Below, in pieces: positions 59,065 to 64,000 of a DNA stretch of 64,000 bases. A model generated the notes under the pieces. It had not been told where the DNA came from. It saw nothing but the letters and a program-made list of their open reading frames with translations, and made no database searches. Made by a program: the position numbers and the translations under genes. How positions within the stretch are numbered: the first letter of the stretch is position 1; each line of letters starts with the position of its first letter. The stretch is from Conus ventricosus. Lineage: Eukaryota; Mollusca; Gastropoda; Neogastropoda; Conidae. The stretch lies in NCBI GenBank assembly GCA_018398815.1, contig CM031615.1:58990619-59054618 (forward strand). The letters are read 5' to 3'.

Positions 59065-60045
59065 TCAAGTCCGGCTTTTCTGCCCCCCACCACGAGGGCA
59101 CACTCTGGAGGTTCTGTCTCTATGACCCCAGGTGCCATAGCTGGAGCATTTGCTGCAAGATTTAGTGAAGTGACCCTTTACAGCACATTTTCCGCATATG
59201 AATGTCCAGGCCTCACAGAGTTTTGATCTCGAGTGGCGATCATTTTTGGGCCCGTGTCCGGGACCGCCACATGCCCAACATGGTCGGTGGAGTGATGGTC
59301 TTGATGAGGTGGCAGCCTGTTCTTTGTCACCAATTGCTGCTATGGCACCTCCAACTGCGCTTCTCGTTGCTTTGCCTTCCTCTTTCTGCGCCACATAGCT
59401 GACAATCTCATCCAAAGTCCTATCAGTTTTGGGGTCCCCAAGGAGGTCAGACAAGATTTCAGGATCAGCAATGCCGCGAATAAGGTGGTCTTTGATGATC
59501 TCATCGCTATAGTCAAAGACATGGTCGCAGTCCCGTTCTCGACATGGTGCGGTGGTACTGGCACAGGGATGCTTGACCTCTGAGTCGGGCGAGGAATGTC
59601 CGGATTCCTGTGCCTGGTGACTGGGTCATTTTACTGAGACGTATGCGATGGACTAGAGTGCTCTCATCCTTCACAGCAAGCTGTTTGATTGCGGCCAAGA
59701 GGTCAGCTTCTGCCATATCTGCGACGTTGCCACGAATATCACGCATGAGGTCAGTGCGCAAATCCGAGTCACAGCAGTAGAACAGCGCTGTGGCAATCAT
59801 GGCATCACTGATAGCCATGCCAACTTTGTACATACTCCACTGTCGGGTGAAAGCAGACCACTGATCAGGATCACAGCCGGCGGCTATTGGGGCGGTTCTA
59901 GCTTCAGCTTAGGTTGTGGATTTGGTCGGGTTGGGTCTGGGGCGGTGTGCACTGTGGCGTTGTGCATCTGCAGAGCCTGTTTAAGTGCCGCCGCAAAGGC
60001 CTCTCCAAGGTCTTGAGATTCTCAGTCACACCCCTTCAACTGGAC
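59065..60045 (-). pseudogene. Ty3 gag with zinc knuckles
   Basis: Gag forms the particle and binds element RNA. Minus frames give DPDQWSAFTRQW then MYKVGMAISDAMIATALFYC (59833), a capsid-like helical region, a shift at about 59540, HLIRGIADPEILSDLLGDP, and a cysteine-rich C-terminus (CWACGGPGHG; CGKCAVKGHFTKSC, a CX2CX4HX4C knuckle at about 59140-59180; CSKCSSYGTWGH). Upstream to 60045 is a Pro/Gln-rich N-terminal part, itself interrupted by a shift at about 59890. The true start codon was not determined. Confidence 0.82.
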
Positions 60046-60125
60046 ATTGTAAACGTGGCATGTTGGTGATGCAGAGCTAGAGTGAGATCGCAGGTGATGC
60101 AGAGCTAGAATGAGATGAAGTCGAG

Positions 60126-60138
60126 ACAGTGGCCGTCA
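60126..60138 (-). promoter_or_regulatory. Putative self-complementary primer-binding site
   Basis: The 13 bases directly after the 5' LTR, TGACGGCCACTGT on minus, do not begin TGG as a tRNA-primed site would. They are complementary at 12 of 13 positions to ACAGTAGCCGTCA inside the same LTR (60176-60188). This resembles the self-priming arrangement of Tf1-type elements. Confidence 0.55.
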
Positions 60139-60227
60139 TAAAAATGATTGTAGTCACTTCCTCGGAGTCATAGGATGACGGCTACTGTATCTGAAATATG
60201 GACACACTACCACAGGGTTACTATCTA
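60139..60227 (-). repeat. 5' LTR
   Basis: 89 bp, matching 54841-54930 with one substitution and three indels. Very short for an LTR. No TATA box is evident beyond CCATATTTC. Confidence 0.88.
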
Positions 60228-60500
60228 CTTGTGAGGATGTGCGTTTTTCTTTTTTCCCCCTCCCCTCCCACAGTCCCTATTCCTATCATTTCTATTCCCT
60301 TCCAGTCAAATATAATCATTGATACTGTTATCATTGTCAATTATTATTATGATGATTTATTACTTATTACAACAGAGCTTGAGATTGTCAGCATGCCTGC
60401 AATCTTATCGTGTGAAAATTTTGAAAAGTGCTTTACATATCAAGCTTGTGCACCAGGCTGTCAGGCGCCTTCACCATCTAATGTCAAGGTGGGAATCATT

Positions 60501-61500
60501 NNNNNNNNNNNNNNNNNNNNNNNNNNNNNNNNNNNNNNNNNNNNNNNNNNNNNNNNNNNNNNNNNNNNNNNNNNNNNNNNNNNNNNNNNNNNNNNNNNNN
60601 NNNNNNNNNNNNNNNNNNNNNNNNNNNNNNNNNNNNNNNNNNNNNNNNNNNNNNNNNNNNNNNNNNNNNNNNNNNNNNNNNNNNNNNNNNNNNNNNNNNN
60701 NNNNNNNNNNNNNNNNNNNNNNNNNNNNNNNNNNNNNNNNNNNNNNNNNNNNNNNNNNNNNNNNNNNNNNNNNNNNNNNNNNNNNNNNNNNNNNNNNNNN
60801 NNNNNNNNNNNNNNNNNNNNNNNNNNNNNNNNNNNNNNNNNNNNNNNNNNNNNNNNNNNNNNNNNNNNNNNNNNNNNNNNNNNNNNNNNNNNNNNNNNNN
60901 NNNNNNNNNNNNNNNNNNNNNNNNNNNNNNNNNNNNNNNNNNNNNNNNNNNNNNNNNNNNNNNNNNNNNNNNNNNNNNNNNNNNNNNNNNNNNNNNNNNN
61001 NNNNNNNNNNNNNNNNNNNNNNNNNNNNNNNNNNNNNNNNNNNNNNNNNNNNNNNNNNNNNNNNNNNNNNNNNNNNNNNNNNNNNNNNNNNNNNNNNNNN
61101 NNNNNNNNNNNNNNNNNNNNNNNNNNNNNNNNNNNNNNNNNNNNNNNNNNNNNNNNNNNNNNNNNNNNNNNNNNNNNNNNNNNNNNNNNNNNNNNNNNNN
61201 NNNNNNNNNNNNNNNNNNNNNNNNNNNNNNNNNNNNNNNNNNNNNNNNNNNNNNNNNNNNNNNNNNNNNNNNNNNNNNNNNNNNNNNNNNNNNNNNNNNN
61301 NNNNNNNNNNNNNNNNNNNNNNNNNNNNNNNNNNNNNNNNNNNNNNNNNNNNNNNNNNNNNNNNNNNNNNNNNNNNNNNNNNNNNNNNNNNNNNNNNNNN
61401 NNNNNNNNNNNNNNNNNNNNNNNNNNNNNNNNNNNNNNNNNNNNNNNNNNNNNNNNNNNNNNNNNNNNNNNNNNNNNNNNNNNNNNNNNNNNNNNNNNNN
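60501..61500. other. Assembly gap (1000 N)
   Basis: Exactly 1000 undetermined bases, the usual size of a placeholder. Open frames drawn across it are artefacts. Confidence 1.
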
Positions 61501-61529
61501 TTTTTAACTTTTATGCAAAGGGGAAATAG

Positions 61530-62193
61530 CTGATCAGTTATAATTTTTTCTACAGCATATAATGTGTGCTAAAGTGCTCTATTATATGACAAAAGTGCAT
61601 TAAGTTCCATTGACATCTATTTTTGAATATCTATGTCACAAAAACAGCACATGTTTCTGAGAATGACCTATATATCTTATCACAAGGACAATGCCATTTC
61701 ATGATACCTTTATCAGTCATAGCCTTCTCTTTAATTTTGCAGTGGCATTGCTGTGCTCCAAATATATCACATGCCTCCGTTTCAGACATTCTCAAAATGT
61801 TATTTCCGAATTTAAAATCACTTTATAACTGACACAAATGAGATTAAGTCTTGCCATCGAAAGTAAACTTAATTTGGGATATCATTCCACCTATGCTAAA
61901 TCTATAATGATAGGGAAATGTAAATTAATCATAACTACGTCACATAACTGTTAAATGACCTCACTTTTTATTACCTGTATTACAATTGCTGTTGTTTAAC
62001 ACCATGCAGCATTTTTCTGTATCAGAAATACTGAAACAAGGAACTGAAACCATCTCACAACCTTTGAGAAAACGAACACATCTTCTGAGGAGGGAAGAAA
62101 AAGGTTACTATTTCAGTACTTGCATGCATGTGTGTGTGTGGAGGTCGCAGAATGCATGAGAATGTTTAGTGTGAGTATGTTTAGTGTGTGTGC

Positions 62194-62282
<89 letters not shown>

Positions 62283-62326
62283 TGTGTGTGTGTGTGTGTG
62301 AGTGTGCGTGTGAGTGTGCGTGTGCA

Positions 62327-62357
<31 letters not shown>

Positions 62358-64000
62358 TGCATGAGAGAGAGACAGAGGGGGGGGGGGGGGGGGGAGAAGA
62401 GAGAGAGAGAGGCAGACGTTCAAAGAGACAGAGAGGGGGAGGGAGGGGTCAAACAGCAAGAGAAAGATTGGAAATACTGATATCTAAGTGACATTAACAT
62501 TAAAAAATCTAAAGAGGACTGAAGTTTAAACTATCCATCTTTTTAGAATTCACTTGGTCTCCCTCTACAATAAAATACTGCATCAGATTCTTCAGAAACA
62601 TACTGTTGTAAACAACATGACACTCAGATAGGCGGGGTGGAAGGAAACTCTGTTTTAAAAAGTTACTGTAAACAAATGATGTCCTGATCTGACTTCAAAC
62701 AAATTCATTTTTTCTCAAAAAACTTATAAAACAATTACATAATAGCACCAATTCAAACAAATTTTTCTTTAAAAAAAAACTTATAAGGAAATAAGCAATA
62801 GCACCAATTCTTTTAACAACCTTTCCAGGATGGATTCTATGCACCATTTTTACAAGTGAAAACATCAACCTGCAGTCATTTTCAATGGATTACGAAAGGC
62901 ATCTTTTCGAACTTGTTTGTGATAATTTGTGACTTGCGCAAACTGGTCACTTCATATAATAATTTAAGATCTAAATTTTCTTACTTTACATTCATACTGA
63001 GAGAAGCTTTGTCACTAAAGAATGCTAATTTAACACTGAGTAGAAACTCAAAAAGGATCTGAATACTATCAATTTAACACCGAGTAGAAACACGAAGAGG
63101 ATCTAAATATAATCAAGACATGTATTATAAAGAGGAACATCAGAAAATAACTTTCACTCATGATGTACCTTCTTACAATCCCCCCTCCCCCCACCCAACT
63201 CTAATGCAGTTGCCTTCTCATCCAATCAAACAATAGATAAATAAATAAATATATAAATAAAAAACAATAGATTAGATCCTGAACTTATTGTTAGCACTGA
63301 CCAATCTGACGTGTATGCTTGAGGACTGAACATCAGTTTTCACACACTATAAGCATGTCAATAAAATATGCATGTTGGAGTCCATTCACACTAAAGAGTC
63401 TCCGTTATCTGTGGTGTGTTTAAAAAAAAAATCTTAATTGTCTACATAAAAAATTCAGTGGTGCAAATGGGGAAAGACCCCCAGTCTGAAAATGAATTGT
63501 GGCCTTTCTAACAATCCTGAAATTTGGATCGTAACCATCCAATCAACACTGAAACTTGGACTGTGGCCATTCAATCTATCCCAACACTGAAATTTATCAT
63601 AATGTGCTATGGAATCCCCAACTTTTCTTGCAAGCAGATCTATCTATCTATAAACACACACTCGAGCTTAACAAATCAGTAGTGGGAGAAAACAAGTGCA
63701 GACTAACAATTCCTCTAGTATCATAGCCATGACTTAGCAAAGACTAAAAGAAAAAGAAAGGACAGGGGAAAGGGGGATAGTAAGAGATAGAAACATGAAT
63801 TAAAGTGGTAATACTAAAGAGTTCTGAAAGAAAATATAGTATAAATCAAAAATAATATTTTCAAAACAAATTGATAAGCACTGCACCAGCTGCACAACCA
63901 TTCCTCCATCTTTCAATTTGTTAGTAAATTTTAAACAAACTGAAAAATAATATATAAGAAAACAAATGGCATGAAACTATGAATGTTATCTTAGTAAATG
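61530..64000 (+). repeat. 2.5-kb duplicated block, copy B
   Basis: The same sequence and orientation as 29027-31500, starting 30 bp after the gap. It contains the right end of the TIR transposon (61648-61672), the GT/GA/G-run repeats (62190-62415) and interspersed repeat copy 5 (63668-63745). It continues past the window end. No gene is recognised. Confidence 0.93.

Larger units (their letters stand above)
54841..60227 (-). mobile_element. Ty3-type LTR retrotransposon, complete but frame-broken
   Basis: Direct 5-bp duplications CTTGT (54836-54840 and 60228-60232) bound the unit. LTRs are 54841-54930 and 60139-60227. On minus the order is 5' LTR, primer site, gag with zinc knuckles, protease, reverse transcriptase, RNase H, integrase, polypurine tract, 3' LTR. 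Integrase after RNase H defines the Ty3 order (Metaviridae). The LTRs differ by one substitution and three single-base indels, so the insertion is recent. Gag and pol are split by about eight one-base shifts, again mostly in short homopolymers. It lies upstream of all PKA exons found. Confidence 0.93.

Noticed and set aside
60126..60138. Standard tRNA primer-binding site for the Ty3 element
   Set aside because: It does not start TGG and matches no tRNA 3' end I can recall; self-complementarity fits better.
60198..61533. Frames of 404 and 443 codons
   Set aside because: They exist only because 1000 N are read through as X.

Overview
The window is nuclear DNA of an animal. Coding exons are short with GT/AG borders, introns reach 27 kb, (GT)n and (GA)n microsatellites are abundant, and transposons of many classes are nested. 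The mix (tRNA-derived SINEs, a LINE with a GATAA-type 3' tail, a Ty3-type element with a CVDD reverse-transcriptase box) suggests a mollusc, most likely a marine gastropod. This is inference; no marker gene fixes the species.

Host gene: one conserved gene can be read. It is a type II regulatory subunit of cAMP-dependent protein kinase (PKA RII), on the minus strand. Seven exons (49090-49128, 47879-47931, 41425-41508, 36767-36808, 9613-9677, 6638-6790, 188-290) join into a continuous stretch from the RRKS autophosphorylation site through cAMP-binding domain A to the start of domain B. Three acidic micro-exon candidates lie upstream (49854-49867, 50525-50546, 53300-53320). The N-terminal docking domain and the C-terminal end are not seen here. 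Almost everything else sits in its introns or upstream.

Layout: 619-6540, full-length LINE (minus) with a 13-bp target-site duplication (TSD). 8.58-9.07 kb, GT minisatellite. 10428-13313, 630-bp tandem array. 13469-18614, Helitron with a helicase remnant, a SINE and a deleted piggyBac element nested in it. About 22144-29170, a 7-kb terminal-inverted-repeat (TIR) transposon carrying its own spliced gene for an unnamed, probably DDE-type protein, plus a repeated subterminal motif; this is the most novel object. 29027-31500, a block repeated at 61530-64000 beyond a 1-kb gap. 32632-35310, second deleted piggyBac. 38.9-39.3 kb, SINE. 41.57-46.35 kb, sequence that looks unpolished. 54841-60227, Ty3-type LTR retrotransposon (minus) with 90-bp LTRs, a 5-bp TSD and an apparent self-complementary primer site.

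Nearly every coding stretch, conserved PKA exons included, has single-base indels, mostly in homopolymers. Assembly error is therefore at least as likely as decay for many broken frames. The tracts 7.33-8.22, 20.1-22.1, 35.3-36.7, 36.8-38.9, 39.3-41.4, 47.1-47.8, 47.9-49.0 and 53.3-54.8 kb show nothing recognisable beyond simple repeats.
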